64,000 nucleotides of DNA from Tenacibaculum singaporense (GTDB lineage: Bacteria; Bacteroidota; Bacteroidia; Flavobacteriales; Flavobacteriaceae): assembly GCF_003867015.1 (NCBI RefSeq), contig NZ_CP032548.1:744001-808000 (forward strand), read 5' to 3'. Both the position numbers and the translations under genes were made by a program. Under the pieces are notes generated by a model, which worked only from the letters and a program-made list of their open reading frames with translations, made no database searches and was not told where the DNA came from. Below, piece after piece: positions 1 through 8,596 of the stretch (positions within the stretch are counted from its first letter, which is position 1; each line of letters starts with the position of its first letter).

Positions 1-1
1 T

Positions 2-349
2 ATTCCAGTACCATTACATTCAAAAAAGCTTAAAAATAGAGGATACAACCAAGTAACCATGTTTGGAGAACGATTAAGTGATATTTTGAATGTTGAGTAT
101 AAGCCAGATATTCTTATAAGAACTTCCAAAACTAAAACGCAAACATTAAAACAACGATTTGAACGGTTTTCTAATAACAAAACAAAGTTTAAACTTGTTG
201 ACACCACACTTTTTGAAAATAAACATGTTTTACTTATTGATGATGTTATTACTACAGGAGCAACATTAGAAGCTTGTGCAAATGAACTTTTAAAAGCGCA
301 AAACATAAAGATAAGTGTTGCTACAATGGCGTATACACAAAAAGACTAA
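2..349 (+). CDS. comF: ComF family phosphoribosyltransferase, 3' part (5' end outside window)
   Basis: The reading frame is open to the left edge, so the gene begins upstream. The first visible residues read IPVPLHSKKLKNRGYNQ, the ComF-family signature in which RGYNQ follows a Pro-Val-Pro-Leu-His block. The PRPP-binding loop is visible further on as LLIDDVITTGATLEAC, with the two Asp residues and the TTGAT loop intact. ComF proteins are needed for DNA uptake in naturally transformable bacteria and resemble amidophosphoribosyltransferases; their exact reaction is unsettled. About 115 residues are visible of a family that usually has around 220, so the N-terminal zinc-finger half is missing only because of the window edge. 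The next gene on this strand starts 54 bases on, with its own -7-like box. Confidence 0.88.
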   Translation: MPVPLHSKKLKNRGYNQVTMFGERLSDILNVEYKPDILIRTSKTKTQTLKQRFERFSNNKTKFKLVDTTLFENKHVLLIDDVITTGATLEACANELLKAQNIKISVATMAYTQKD

Positions 350-370
350 TACCATTCCATCTTAATTCAC

Positions 371-378
371 TACTTTTG
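371..378 (+). promoter_or_regulatory. -7 box TACTTTTG of a Bacteroidota-type promoter
   Basis: TACTTTTG fits TAnnTTTG and lies 25 bases before the GTG start at 404. No convincing -33 TTTG was seen at the usual spacing, so this is a one-box match. Confidence 0.4.
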
Positions 379-403
379 AAAATGGATTTTAAACCATTAA
401 TTT

Positions 404-2002
404 GTGAAAAATAAACACTTTATTTTAGTAACTCTTTTCGCTTTTTTAGTAAGTAGTTGTGCACGTAAGGGACGACCAGAGGGAGGTCCAAAAGATGAAG
501 CTGCACCAATAATGGTTACAGCAAATCCTCCTTATGAAACTATTCATTTTAAAGATGATAACATTCGTATTTATTTTGATGAGTATATTGTTTTAAAAGA
601 CCTACAAAAACAGTTGGTAGTTTCTCCGCCAATGAAAAATCCACCGTTAATTACACCACAAGGAACACCAAGTAAGTATATTAATATTAAAATATTAGAC
701 ACGCTACAGAAAAATACTACTTATACTTTTAACTTTGGAAATGCAGTTCAAGATAACAACGAAAACAATAAGTTGGAGAGCTTTAAGTATGTGTTTTCAA
801 CAGGAAATTATATTGACTCTTTAAAAATTAAAGGTGCGGTAGCTGATGCTTTTGATAAAAAAGAGGTGAAAGAAGTTAGTGTTTTGTTGTATAAGCTTGA
901 TAGTACCTACAACGATTCTATTATTTTTAAGAAAAAGCCAAATTATGTAACAAGTACGTTAGATTCTACAAATTTTGAGTTTAGTAACCTGCGTGAAGGA
1001 AAGTATTTAATGTTAGCATTAAAAGAACCATCAAACGATTATATTTTTAATAGTAGAACAGATAAAATTGGTTTTGTAGTAGATACAATTACGTTACCAA
1101 AAGATACTTTGCTAAACAAACCTATTCGTTTTTTTAAAGAAATTCAGCCATATGAGTTTAAAAGAGGAAAAGAAGTAACAAAAGGAAAAATTCAGTTTGG
1201 TTTTGAAGGTAAGCAGGAAGATATGAGTATTGAACTGTTATCGGAAGTTCCACAAAACTACAAGTCATTCACTCAGTTTGAGGAAGATAAAGATACACTC
1301 AATTATTGGTATACACCTATAGAGAGAGATTCATTGAATTTTATAGTGAATAATCAGAATTTTAAAGATACTGTAACTGTGTTTTTAAGAAAAAAGAAAA
1401 TTGACTCTTTATCTGTGTCATCTAGTGTAAGTGGAGTTCTAAACCTAAAAGACACCATGTTTATCAAAACAAACAACCCAATTGTTTCTTTTGATAAATC
1501 TAAATTCTCATTAATTGATAAAGATACTGTTGATGTAGCTTTTGAGTTGAAAAAGCAGTCGATTAATAAACTAGCTGTATTGTTTGAAAAGAAACCTAAA
1601 TATGGCTACATCTTTAAGGGATTACCTAAAGGAATAACTGATATTTATGAAACTACGAACGATACGTTAGATTATAAATTCACAACGCGTACAGTAGAAG
1701 ATTATGCAAGTATTGTGTTGGATGTTAAAAACGAAACAGAATCTCCTGTTATTATTGAACTATTAAGCCAAGATAAGGTAGTAGAAAAAAGATATATTAC
1801 TTCGTCTAAAAAAATAGAATTTACCTTATTAGAACCCAAAGAATATAGTGTTAGAGCTATAGTTGATGAAAATAACAATCGTATGTGGGATACTGGAGAT
1901 TTCTTATTAAGAAAACAGCCAGAGAAAATCATCTATTATGGAACAGTATTTAAATTAAGGGCTAATTGGGTGGTAGAAAATGAAACATTTGTAATTAAGT
2001 AA
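404..2002 (+). CDS. Ig-like domain lipoprotein of Bacteroidota
   Basis: The 532-residue product starts with a lipoprotein signal: basic MKNKH, a hydrophobic stretch, and the lipobox VSSC with Cys19 as the acylation site. The mature part opens with a short Gly/Pro-rich tether followed by NPPYETIHFKDDNIRIYFDE, typical of bacterial Ig-like (Big_5/SbsA-like) domains. A second recognisable stretch near the C-terminus, YSVRAIVDENNNRMWDTGD, is a repeated-fold motif with a calcium-like acidic loop. Such proteins are common envelope lipoproteins in Flavobacteriia with no assigned enzymatic role. The GTG start is chosen because it directly precedes the signal peptide and no in-frame ATG lies upstream. 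A 15-bp perfect hairpin follows. Confidence 0.8.
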   Translation: MKNKHFILVTLFAFLVSSCARKGRPEGGPKDEAAPIMVTANPPYETIHFKDDNIRIYFDEYIVLKDLQKQLVVSPPMKNPPLITPQGTPSKYINIKILDTLQKNTTYTFNFGNAVQDNNENNKLESFKYVFSTGNYIDSLKIKGAVADAFDKKEVKEVSVLLYKLDSTYNDSIIFKKKPNYVTSTLDSTNFEFSNLREGKYLMLALKEPSNDYIFNSRTDKIGFVVDTITLPKDTLLNKPIRFFKEIQPYEFKRGKEVTKGKIQFGFEGKQEDMSIELLSEVPQNYKSFTQFEEDKDTLNYWYTPIERDSLNFIVNNQNFKDTVTVFLRKKKIDSLSVSSSVSGVLNLKDTMFIKTNNPIVSFDKSKFSLIDKDTVDVAFELKKQSINKLAVLFEKKPKYGYIFKGLPKGITDIYETTNDTLDYKFTTRTVEDYASIVLDVKNETESPVIIELLSQDKVVEKRYITSSKKIEFTLLEPKEYSVRAIVDENNNRMWDTGDFLLRKQPEKIIYYGTVFKLRANWVVENETFVIK

Positions 2003-2026
2003 ATAATATCTTTTTAAAAAATAAAT

Positions 2027-2065
2027 AAACCGAATAGAGAAACTAATTGCTTCTCTATTCGGTTT
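2027..2065 (+). terminator. hairpin terminator after the Ig-like lipoprotein gene
   Basis: AAACCGAATAGAGAA at 2027-2041 pairs perfectly with 2051-2065, giving a 15-bp stem and a 9-base loop. The T-tract after it is weak. It sits between convergent genes and can serve both. Confidence 0.65.
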
Positions 2066-2110
2066 CTTATTTACATTATATTTTATTGTTTCTAGAAAAT
2101 ATTACCGTTT

Positions 2111-2329
2111 TTACAACAATTCTTCACAATAAAAACCATGATGTTGTATTGCTTTTAAAACGGCATCAGCTTTAATCATTTGAGTCTCTACCCGAAGAAT
2201 ATTATCGCAATCTTCTAAGTCAAAATTCCAGCGGTCATTTTTGGTAATCAAACGATTTAAAGTAGGTTGAACAATTTTAATTTCATTGTTTTTTGTAATG
2301 GATGTCTTAAATACCAAAACTGTTTTCAT
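2111..2329 (-). CDS. small protein, possibly HMA-like fold, second gene of the dinB operon
   Basis: The 72-residue product begins MKTVLVFKTSI. I chose this start 10 bases after the stop of the upstream DinB gene rather than the longer reading frame that would begin inside it. The sequence alternates strand and helix in a way that recalls the small beta-alpha-beta heavy-metal-associated fold. It has no CxxC, so metal transfer by that motif is unlikely. The C-terminal half (NILRVETQMIKADAVLKAIQHHGFYCEELL, residues about 43-72) contains one Cys and a His pair. It is almost certainly co-transcribed with the DinB gene. No function can be assigned; similar small proteins occur beside DinB genes in Flavobacteriia as far as I recall. 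Confidence 0.65.
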   Translation of the reverse strand: MKTVLVFKTSITKNNEIKIVQPTLNRLITKNDRWNFDLEDCDNILRVETQMIKADAVLKAIQHHGFYCEELL

Positions 2330-2339
2330 TTTAGTTTGA

Positions 2340-2831
2340 TTAACGTTCATAAAAATATGGAGGTTCAATATCTAAAGCGCGCAAATACACATAGGCTTGT
2401 CCGCGATGATGGATTTCATTGTCAATAAAATAGAATATTGATGACCAAACCGTACCTTCATATTGACCAAAAATTTTAATCTTTTGTTGAAATTGATCAG
2501 GTTTTATCTGTGCCCAATAGGTGTTTATTTCATCAGTAGCTTCATCCCAAAGTTCAAGAATTTTTGTTTTTTTGTTGCCGTGGTCAACGTCTTCAATTAA
2601 TTCTTGAATTTCTCCAGTAGCAATTTCTTTAATACCAGGTCCAGCTATACCTAAAAGTTCCATAACCATATCAGCAAAAGTGCGCATACCTCCTATAGAG
2701 TAATTAAAAAAGGCTTCCTCAGGAAAAGCTTCAATAGTTCTTCGGGTTAAACCTCGATGTCCTTGCCAATGTGCTAATAACTCAGAAGGTGTAATTACTT
2801 GTTCTAATAATGTGCTTGTTGTTGATTCCAT
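2340..2831 (-). CDS. DinB family protein
   Basis: The 163-residue protein has the DinB four-helix-bundle pattern. An N-terminal helix holds ELLAHWQGHR, and a later helix holds DNEIHHRGQAYVYLRALD, whose His pair together with the early His would form the usual metal-binding triad. Some DinB/YfiT-family members are thiol-dependent transferases (bacillithiol or mycothiol users), but the substrate here is unknown. The gene heads a two-gene operon with the 72-residue protein and is divergent from a WYL regulator. A -7 box at 2857-2864 and a palindrome at 2876-2891 lie just upstream, so control by that regulator is likely. Confidence 0.82.
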   Translation of the reverse strand: MESTTSTLLEQVITPSELLAHWQGHRGLTRRTIEAFPEEAFFNYSIGGMRTFADMVMELLGIAGPGIKEIATGEIQELIEDVDHGNKKTKILELWDEATDEINTYWAQIKPDQFQQKIKIFGQYEGTVWSSIFYFIDNEIHHRGQAYVYLRALDIEPPYFYER

Positions 2832-2856
2832 AATTGTAATTTTTATTATTTGAAAC

Positions 2857-2864
2857 CAAAATTA
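2857..2864 (-). promoter_or_regulatory. -7 box TAATTTTG of the dinB operon
   Basis: On the minus strand the sequence reads TAATTTTG, 26 bases before the DinB ATG. The palindrome at 2876-2891 covers the position where a -33 element would lie. Confidence 0.45.
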
Positions 2865-2875
2865 ATATGGGGTGG

Positions 2876-2891
2876 TGACAGCTTTATGTCA
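2876..2891. promoter_or_regulatory. candidate operator TGACA-N6-TGTCA (copy 1)
   Basis: TGACA at 2876-2880 and TGTCA at 2887-2891 form an inverted repeat with a 6-base spacer. It overlaps the expected -33 region of the dinB operon promoter. The same 16-base architecture recurs at 2923-2938. The binding protein is inferred to be the adjacent WYL regulator. Confidence 0.55.
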
Positions 2892-2922
2892 GTAGGAAAA
2901 AATAAATTTTAAAAATGTCTAT

Positions 2923-2938
2923 TGACAAGCGGTTGTCA
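2923..2938. promoter_or_regulatory. candidate operator TGACA-N6-TGTCA (copy 2)
   Basis: TGACAA at 2923-2928 and TTGTCA at 2933-2938 form a perfect 6-bp inverted repeat. It shares TGACA-N6-TGTCA with the copy at 2876-2891; the centres are 47 bases apart. It lies upstream of the regulator's -7 box. Confidence 0.6.
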
Positions 2939-3016
2939 CTTACTGTATGTTTATTTGTATAAAGTATAGTTATTATGTTGAAGCTAAAATTTAAAAAATA
3001 CTTCAGCCTGAAATCC

Positions 3017-3024
3017 TATCTTTG
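3017..3024 (+). promoter_or_regulatory. -7 box TATCTTTG of the WYL regulator gene
   Basis: TATCTTTG matches TAnnTTTG and ends 19 bases before the ATG at 3044. Its position inside the longer open frame argues that translation starts at 3044 and not at 2975. Confidence 0.5.
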
Positions 3025-3043
3025 GGAAATATGTTATAGCATT

Positions 3044-4000
3044 ATGAGTTTAGACACGGTAAAACGTTTTGATAGAATTGTGGCAATACTTATTCAGTTA
3101 CAATCTAAACGTATAGTAAAAGCACAAGAATTGGCTGATAGATTTGAGGTAAGCTTACGTACCATTTATCGTGATATACGAACGCTTGAAGCATCAGGTG
3201 TGCCTATAATAAGTGAGGCTGGTGTTGGTTATTCTATTATGGAAGGGTACCGTTTGCCTCCTGTTATGTTTACTAGAGAAGAAGTAGGAAGTTTTGTGGC
3301 TGCCGAAAAACTAATGCAGAAGTTTGTAGATAAATCATTAGGAAACTACTATGAGTCTGCTATGATGAAGTTAAAATCAGTGCTACGTGGTCGTGAAAAA
3401 GATTGGATTTCTGCCTTAGAATCACAAATATTGGTGGATCCTACAAATAAATTATTCAACGATAGTTTACCAAATGCACTTGAAACCTTGTTTGAAAGTA
3501 TTGCTGAAAAAAGGCAGGTATTTTTAAAATATCAGGCGGTAAATAGAGAAGCACCTTCTGAACGTTTTGTGGAACCTGTGGGTATTTATCACGAATCAGG
3601 ATTTTGGTATGTATTGGCTTTTTGCCATTTAAGAAGCGACTACAGGCAATTTAGAACCGATAGAATGTTAGCGATAAAATCAACTGAACATAATTTTACC
3701 AGAGAACACATTACGTTAGATGAATACCGTAGTCAGTATGAAAATATACCAAAAACAAAAGTTGTTATTTCTGTTGATAAAAGTGTGGTGCGATATATTA
3801 ACAATAGTAAAATGCAACACGGTTTTATCTCTGAAAAAGTAAAAGGAAACCAAGTAGAAATGACATTCATGACATCTTATGTTGAACATGGTTTTTCAAG
3901 ATGGTATATTGTGTTTTCAGATTATGCCAAAATAATTGAACCTGAAAGTTTAAAACATCAGGTAAAAGAGATTTTAGAAAAGGCAATTACTAAACTTTAA
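3044..4000 (+). CDS. YafY-type HTH/WYL-domain transcriptional regulator
   Basis: The product of 318 residues starts MSLDTVKRFDRI, followed by a DeoR-like winged helix (KAQELADRFEVSLRTIYRDI, about residues 28-47). The WYL domain contains the family's EPVGIYHESGFWYVLAFC and the downstream YRQFRTDRM block; the final region is the WCX extension. An in-frame ATG exists at 2975, but the 23 extra residues are unlike the family and a -7 box lies between the two. Regulators of this class sit next to DinB genes and control them; the two palindromes at 2876-2938 are the probable sites. The stop overlaps the convergent polA stop by 4 bases. The ligand is unknown. Confidence 0.87.
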   Translation: MSLDTVKRFDRIVAILIQLQSKRIVKAQELADRFEVSLRTIYRDIRTLEASGVPIISEAGVGYSIMEGYRLPPVMFTREEVGSFVAAEKLMQKFVDKSLGNYYESAMMKLKSVLRGREKDWISALESQILVDPTNKLFNDSLPNALETLFESIAEKRQVFLKYQAVNREAPSERFVEPVGIYHESGFWYVLAFCHLRSDYRQFRTDRMLAIKSTEHNFTREHITLDEYRSQYENIPKTKVVISVDKSVVRYINNSKMQHGFISEKVKGNQVEMTFMTSYVEHGFSRWYIVFSDYAKIIEPESLKHQVKEILEKAITKL

Positions 4001-6819
4001 TGCGCCTCTAACCAATTAGCTCCTGTATCTATTTCAACATCTAACGGAACGCTCATTTTAAAGGCGTTTTCCATTTCCTGTTTAATAATCGGTTTAATAA
4101 TATCTAATTCATCTTTATGTGCGTCAAAAACCAATTCATCATGTACTTGTAGTAACATTTTCGACTTGAAGTTTTCTTGTTCAAATCGCTTGTAAATATT
4201 AATCATGGCAAGTTTAATGATGTCGGCAGCTGAACCTTGAATAGGAGCGTTCACAGCATTTCTTTCTGCAGCACCACGAACAATAGCATTACGAGAATTG
4301 ATGTCTTTTAAATAACGACGACGATGTAAAACAGTTTCTACATACCCGTGTTCACGAGCAAAATCTACTTGTTTAGAAATATAATTTCTTAGTTTCGGAT
4401 AGGTTGCATAATAGGTGTCAATTAATTCTTTTGATTCTTTACGAGACAAATCGGTTTGATTACTCAATCCGAAAGCAGAAACTCCATAAATAATTCCGAA
4501 GTTTACCGTTTTAGCATTGCTACGTTGCTCGCGGGTTACTTCTTCAATAGGAACGTTGAATACTTTTGCAGCAGTAGACGCGTGAATGTCTTCACCATGT
4601 TGAAAGGCTTTAATCATGGTTTCTTCCTCGCTTAAAGCAGCGATAATTCGTAATTCAATTTGACTGTAATCAGCAGCTAACAATACATAATCTTCATTTC
4701 TCGGAATAAAAGCTTTACGTACTTCTTGTCCACGTTTTGTACGGATAGGAATGTTCTGTAAGTTCGGGTTGTTAGAACTTAAGCGTCCTGTAGCTGCTAC
4801 AGCCTGAGCGTATACGGTATGCACTCTTCCAGTTTTAGGGTTGATTTCATTAGGAAGCGCATCAACGTAGGTACTTTGTAATTTTTTATACTGACGATAT
4901 TTTAAAATATCAGCTACAATTTGATGATCTTTCGCTAAATAAGAAAGCACATCTTCTGCTGTAGAATACTGCCCTGTTTTAGTTTTTTTAGGTTTATCAA
5001 CTAGTTTTAACTTGTCAAATAGAATAGGTCCTAATTGCTTTGGCGATGCAATGTTAAATTCTTCACCGGCTTGTTCGTATATGTTTTGCTCAAGTTGTGA
5101 GATGTCTTTAGATAAGGCTTTTGAAAGTGTTTTTAAGAAGTCAGTATCTAAATTAATACCTTCAATTTCCATGGCTGTTAATACAGAAACTAATGGTGTT
5201 TCTACTTCGTTAAATAACTTGGTAACATTACCACTTTCCAACTCTTTAGAAAAGTGCTCTTTTAACTGATAGGTGATGTCAGCATCTTCAACTGCATATT
5301 CGGTTTGTTTTGCTAAGTCAACTTGTCGCATTGAAAGTTGATTTTTACCTTTCTTACCAATCAATTCTGTAATAGAAACAGGTTGGTAATTTAAGTAGGT
5401 TTCAGCAAGTACATCCATATTATGACGCATATCAGGATTGATAAGGTAATGCGCAATCATGGTGTCAAACAAATTCCCTTTTACAGGCATGTTGTAATTT
5501 GACAATACTTTGATATCGTATTTTAAATTATGACCAATTTTTTCAATGTTTTCAGCTTCAAAAAATGAACGAAATTCTTCTAAGATGACTTTTGTTTCTT
5601 CTTGATTTTCTGGAAATGAAACATAGTATCCTTTACCTACTTCCCAAGAAAAAGCAATTCCAATTAGTTCAACTTCTAAGGCTTTTAATCCAGTTGTTTC
5701 AGTATCAAAACACACAGAATTTTGTTGCGTTAGTTTCTCTAACAATAATTTTCTTGAAAGAGATGTATCTATTAATTGATAGAAATGATTCGTGTTCTCA
5801 ATTGTTTTAAAACCATTAATATTTGTGTCTTTATTAGCACTTCCACTACCAGGAGCTGCAAATAAATCGAATTGACCTGAGGCACTAGTCTTTGTTGTTT
5901 TAGGTTTTTCTACTACAGCAGTAGTTTCTTCAGAAGGAGCAAATGTTTTTAAGAAGTTTTCCGTTAAACGACGGAATTCTAATTCAGTAAAAATTTCTTT
6001 AGTAGCTTCAATATTGGGTTGCTCAAAAACCAATTTATCCAATTCTAATTCAACAGGAACATCTAGCATAATAGTCGCTAGTTTTTTAGAAAGCAAGCCT
6101 AATTCTTGATTAGCTTCTACCTTTTCTTTCATTTTTCCTTTTAACTCATGGATGTTTTCAAACAAACCTTCCATACTACCATAAGCAGCAAGAAACTTCT
6201 TGGCTGTTTTTTCACCAACACCAGGTAATCCAGGGATATTATCAACAGAATCCCCCATCATTCCCAAAAAGTCAATTACTTGCAACGGGTTTTCCACACC
6301 AAACTTAGTTTTTACTTCTTCAACACCCCACTTTTCATATCCATTTCCCATACGAGGTGGGCGGTACATAAAAATATTATCAGAAACCAGTTGAGCAAAA
6401 TCTTTATCAGGCGTTACCATGTAGGTGTGTAGTCCTTCTTTCTCAGCTTTTTTAGCCAGCGTACCAATAATATCATCGGCTTCGTATCCTTCTTTTACAA
6501 TGGCAGGTATGTTCATGGCTCCTAATATTTTTTCAATGTAAGGAACGGCTAAACGAATGGCTTCAGGTGTTTCTTGTCGGTTTGCTTTATAATCTTCAAA
6601 AGCTTCAACGCGGTCAGTACTTCCTCCTTTGTCGAAACAAACGGCTAAATAATCTGGCTTTTCACGCTTTATTACATCTAGTAAAGAGTTGGTAAACCCC
6701 ATAATAGCTGAGGTGTCTAACCCTTTAGAGTTGATACGTGGGTTTTTAATAAAGGCATAATACCCTCTAAAAATTAAAGCGTACGCGTCGAGTAAAAAAA
6801 GTCGTTTTTGATTTGCCAT
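3997..6819 (-). CDS. polA: DNA polymerase I
   Basis: The 940-residue protein has all three PolA domains. The 5'-3' flap nuclease occupies about residues 1-290 (LFLLDAYALIFRGYYAF; EADDIIGTLAKKA; GDSVDNIPGLPGVGEKTA). The proofreading 3'-5' exonuclease, from about 350, keeps its acidic motif CFDTETTGL and is therefore probably active. The polymerase from about 560 shows motif A DYSQIELR near residue 717, motif B TVNFGIIYG and motif C QVHDELVFD. It fills gaps and removes primers in replication and repair. Length is typical of Bacteroidota PolA. The gene ends in a 4-base overlap with the convergent WYL gene and is divergent from the phosphoesterase gene, 172 bases away. Confidence 0.97.
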   Translation of the reverse strand: MANQKRLFLLDAYALIFRGYYAFIKNPRINSKGLDTSAIMGFTNSLLDVIKREKPDYLAVCFDKGGSTDRVEAFEDYKANRQETPEAIRLAVPYIEKILGAMNIPAIVKEGYEADDIIGTLAKKAEKEGLHTYMVTPDKDFAQLVSDNIFMYRPPRMGNGYEKWGVEEVKTKFGVENPLQVIDFLGMMGDSVDNIPGLPGVGEKTAKKFLAAYGSMEGLFENIHELKGKMKEKVEANQELGLLSKKLATIMLDVPVELELDKLVFEQPNIEATKEIFTELEFRRLTENFLKTFAPSEETTAVVEKPKTTKTSASGQFDLFAAPGSGSANKDTNINGFKTIENTNHFYQLIDTSLSRKLLLEKLTQQNSVCFDTETTGLKALEVELIGIAFSWEVGKGYYVSFPENQEETKVILEEFRSFFEAENIEKIGHNLKYDIKVLSNYNMPVKGNLFDTMIAHYLINPDMRHNMDVLAETYLNYQPVSITELIGKKGKNQLSMRQVDLAKQTEYAVEDADITYQLKEHFSKELESGNVTKLFNEVETPLVSVLTAMEIEGINLDTDFLKTLSKALSKDISQLEQNIYEQAGEEFNIASPKQLGPILFDKLKLVDKPKKTKTGQYSTAEDVLSYLAKDHQIVADILKYRQYKKLQSTYVDALPNEINPKTGRVHTVYAQAVAATGRLSSNNPNLQNIPIRTKRGQEVRKAFIPRNEDYVLLAADYSQIELRIIAALSEEETMIKAFQHGEDIHASTAAKVFNVPIEEVTREQRSNAKTVNFGIIYGVSAFGLSNQTDLSRKESKELIDTYYATYPKLRNYISKQVDFAREHGYVETVLHRRRYLKDINSRNAIVRGAAERNAVNAPIQGSAADIIKLAMINIYKRFEQENFKSKMLLQVHDELVFDAHKDELDIIKPIIKQEMENAFKMSVPLDVEIDTGANWLEAH

Positions 6820-6961
6820 GTTAAGTCTTAAGCCTATTGAAATAAAATGTTGATATCGATTTGTTTACAGAAAAAGTAGAAAAACTATCGTTTCTATGAA
6901 CTTTGGAGGTAAAGCTACAAAACTTTAACAAGATGTTAAAAATCAATTTTAAGAATCGCAG

Positions 6962-6969
6962 TATCTTTG
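6962..6969 (+). promoter_or_regulatory. -7 box TATCTTTG
   Basis: TATCTTTG fits TAnnTTTG and ends 22 bases before the ATG at 6992. No clear -33 box was seen. Confidence 0.45.
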
Positions 6970-6991
6970 TTTCTCCTTAAAAATGAAATAG

Positions 6992-8215
6992 ATGTCTCGT
7001 TGGTTAGTAACAGTTATTATAATATCCGCAATAATTATTGTGTTTGAAGCGTATGCTTTTCAAGCAATAAAAACACTTACAAGAAGTAAAATTATTCGTT
7101 ATGGATGGTTATTAATTGGGTTATTAGCTTACATACACTTTTTTTATGTGATTTTTGGTTATGATAGGAGTTCGGGGCAAACAAGAGAGTTTCAATGGGC
7201 AATGGGAATGCTTTTACTTGTTTTAGTTCCTAAGGTGGTGATTTTCTTATTGATGTTTGGTGAAGATGTGGTTAGATGGTCTCAAAAGGGAATCTCATTT
7301 TTGTTTAAAGAAGAAACCAAAGACTTGGTTGGTAGAAGAGCTTTCATATCAAAACTAGCTTTAGGGTTGGCAGCACTACCTTTTGCAAGTATGCTGTATG
7401 GTATTTTTAAAGGAAAATACAATTACAAAGTGCTAAAATACCAGTTAAGTTTTAAAGATTTACCAGAGGCTTTTGATGGGCTTACCATATCTCACATTAC
7501 CGATATTCACTCAGGAAGTTTTGATAATAAAGAAAAAATTAAATATGGAGTAGATTTGATTAACGAGCAGGAATCTGACATGATTTTATTTACAGGAGAT
7601 ATTGTAAATAATTTTGCTCATGAAATGGACGATTGGATATCAATGTTTTCTGAATTGAAAGCCCCAATGGGAAAATACTCTATTTTAGGTAATCATGATT
7701 ATGGTGATTATTCTGATTGGAAAACTCCAGAAGATAAAAAAGCAAATTTCCAAGCAGTAAAAGATATTCACCCTAAAATAGGATTTGATTTATTGTTAAA
7801 TGAGCATAGATATATTGAAAAAGATGGGCAAAAAATAGCATTGATAGGAGTAGAGAACTGGGGAAAGGGTTTTAACAAAGCGGGTGATTTACAAGTAGCT
7901 TCTAAAGATGTACAACAAAACGATTTTAAAATTTTATTATCTCACGATCCAAGCCATTGGGAGTATAAAGTAAAAGAAGACGATTTTAATTATCATTTAA
8001 CTTTAAGCGGGCATACGCATGGTTTACAGTTTGGGATTGAAATTCCTGGTTGGATAAAATGGAGTCCGTCAAAATATGTTTATAAACAATGGGCAGGATT
8101 GTATAAAGAGTTTGATAGATACATTAACGTAAATAGAGGTTTTGGATATCATGCCTTTCCTGGTAGAGTAGGAATTTGGCCAGAAATTACTGTAATTGAG
8201 TTAAAAAAAGCCTGA
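6992..8215 (+). CDS. membrane-anchored YkuE-like metallophosphoesterase
   Basis: The 407-residue protein has three predicted membrane segments in the first 110 residues. A fourth hydrophobic stretch follows at about 130-150, preceded by GRRAFISK, which resembles a twin-arginine motif. The catalytic domain shows the calcineurin-like metal ligands in order: SHITDIHSG, FTGDIVNN, LGNHDYGDYS, LLSHDPSHW and LSGHTHGLQFG. The catalytic domain most likely faces the periplasm. Homologues (YkuE, YaeI) act on phosphodiesters or UDP-diacylglucosamine-like lipids, but no substrate can be read from this sequence. A thioredoxin-fold gene follows on the same strand after 87 bases. Confidence 0.85.
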   Translation: MSRWLVTVIIISAIIIVFEAYAFQAIKTLTRSKIIRYGWLLIGLLAYIHFFYVIFGYDRSSGQTREFQWAMGMLLLVLVPKVVIFLLMFGEDVVRWSQKGISFLFKEETKDLVGRRAFISKLALGLAALPFASMLYGIFKGKYNYKVLKYQLSFKDLPEAFDGLTISHITDIHSGSFDNKEKIKYGVDLINEQESDMILFTGDIVNNFAHEMDDWISMFSELKAPMGKYSILGNHDYGDYSDWKTPEDKKANFQAVKDIHPKIGFDLLLNEHRYIEKDGQKIALIGVENWGKGFNKAGDLQVASKDVQQNDFKILLSHDPSHWEYKVKEDDFNYHLTLSGHTHGLQFGIEIPGWIKWSPSKYVYKQWAGLYKEFDRYINVNRGFGYHAFPGRVGIWPEITVIELKKA

Positions 8216-8302
8216 TTTTCAGTATTTTTAAGAATTTCATAATAATTACCTAACAAAAAATTAGTAATTTTAGGCTCTTTAGTGATTAAACGTATGCAAA
8301 AG

Positions 8303-8596
8303 ATGACAAAGTTTGGTGAAATTATAAGCATTAACAAACCTGTGTTAATCGATTTTTATGCAGATTGGAGTGAGTTAGAACCTAGTTTAGACACACTTCG
8401 TGATGTAGCTGCTGCACTAGGTGATAAAGCCAAAGTAATTAAAATAGATATTAAAAAGAATGAAGTTCTAGCTGATGCCTTACGTGTCAAAGGAAATCCA
8501 ACTTTTATGATTTATAAAAATGGAGAAATGAAATGGCGCCAAACAGGAGAGCAAGATGCTAATACGTTAATAGGATTAGTTCAGCAGTTTGTTTAA
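8303..8596 (+). CDS. thioredoxin-fold protein lacking the CxxC active site
   Basis: The product of 97 residues (MTKFGEIISINKPVLIDFYADW) aligns along its full length with thioredoxin: the central strand LIDFYADW, the helix after it, the strand KVIKIDIKKN, the cis-Pro block KGNPTFMIY and the terminal helix. The WCGPC motif is replaced by WSELEP, so it cannot do dithiol-disulfide exchange. The cis-proline is kept. A homologous cysteine-less group exists in Flavobacteriaceae as far as I recall. A chaperone-like or protein-docking role is conceivable but unproven. An alternative ATG lies at 8294 and a GTG at 8282; I prefer 8303 because relatives begin M-x-KFGE. The stop overlaps the convergent deacetylase gene by 4 bases. 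Confidence 0.8.
   Translation: MTKFGEIISINKPVLIDFYADWSELEPSLDTLRDVAAALGDKAKVIKIDIKKNEVLADALRVKGNPTFMIYKNGEMKWRQTGEQDANTLIGLVQQFV

Noticed and set aside
2975..3043. N-terminal extension of the WYL regulator
   Set aside because: It is unlike the family, rich in Lys/Phe, and contains the -7 box at 3017-3024.
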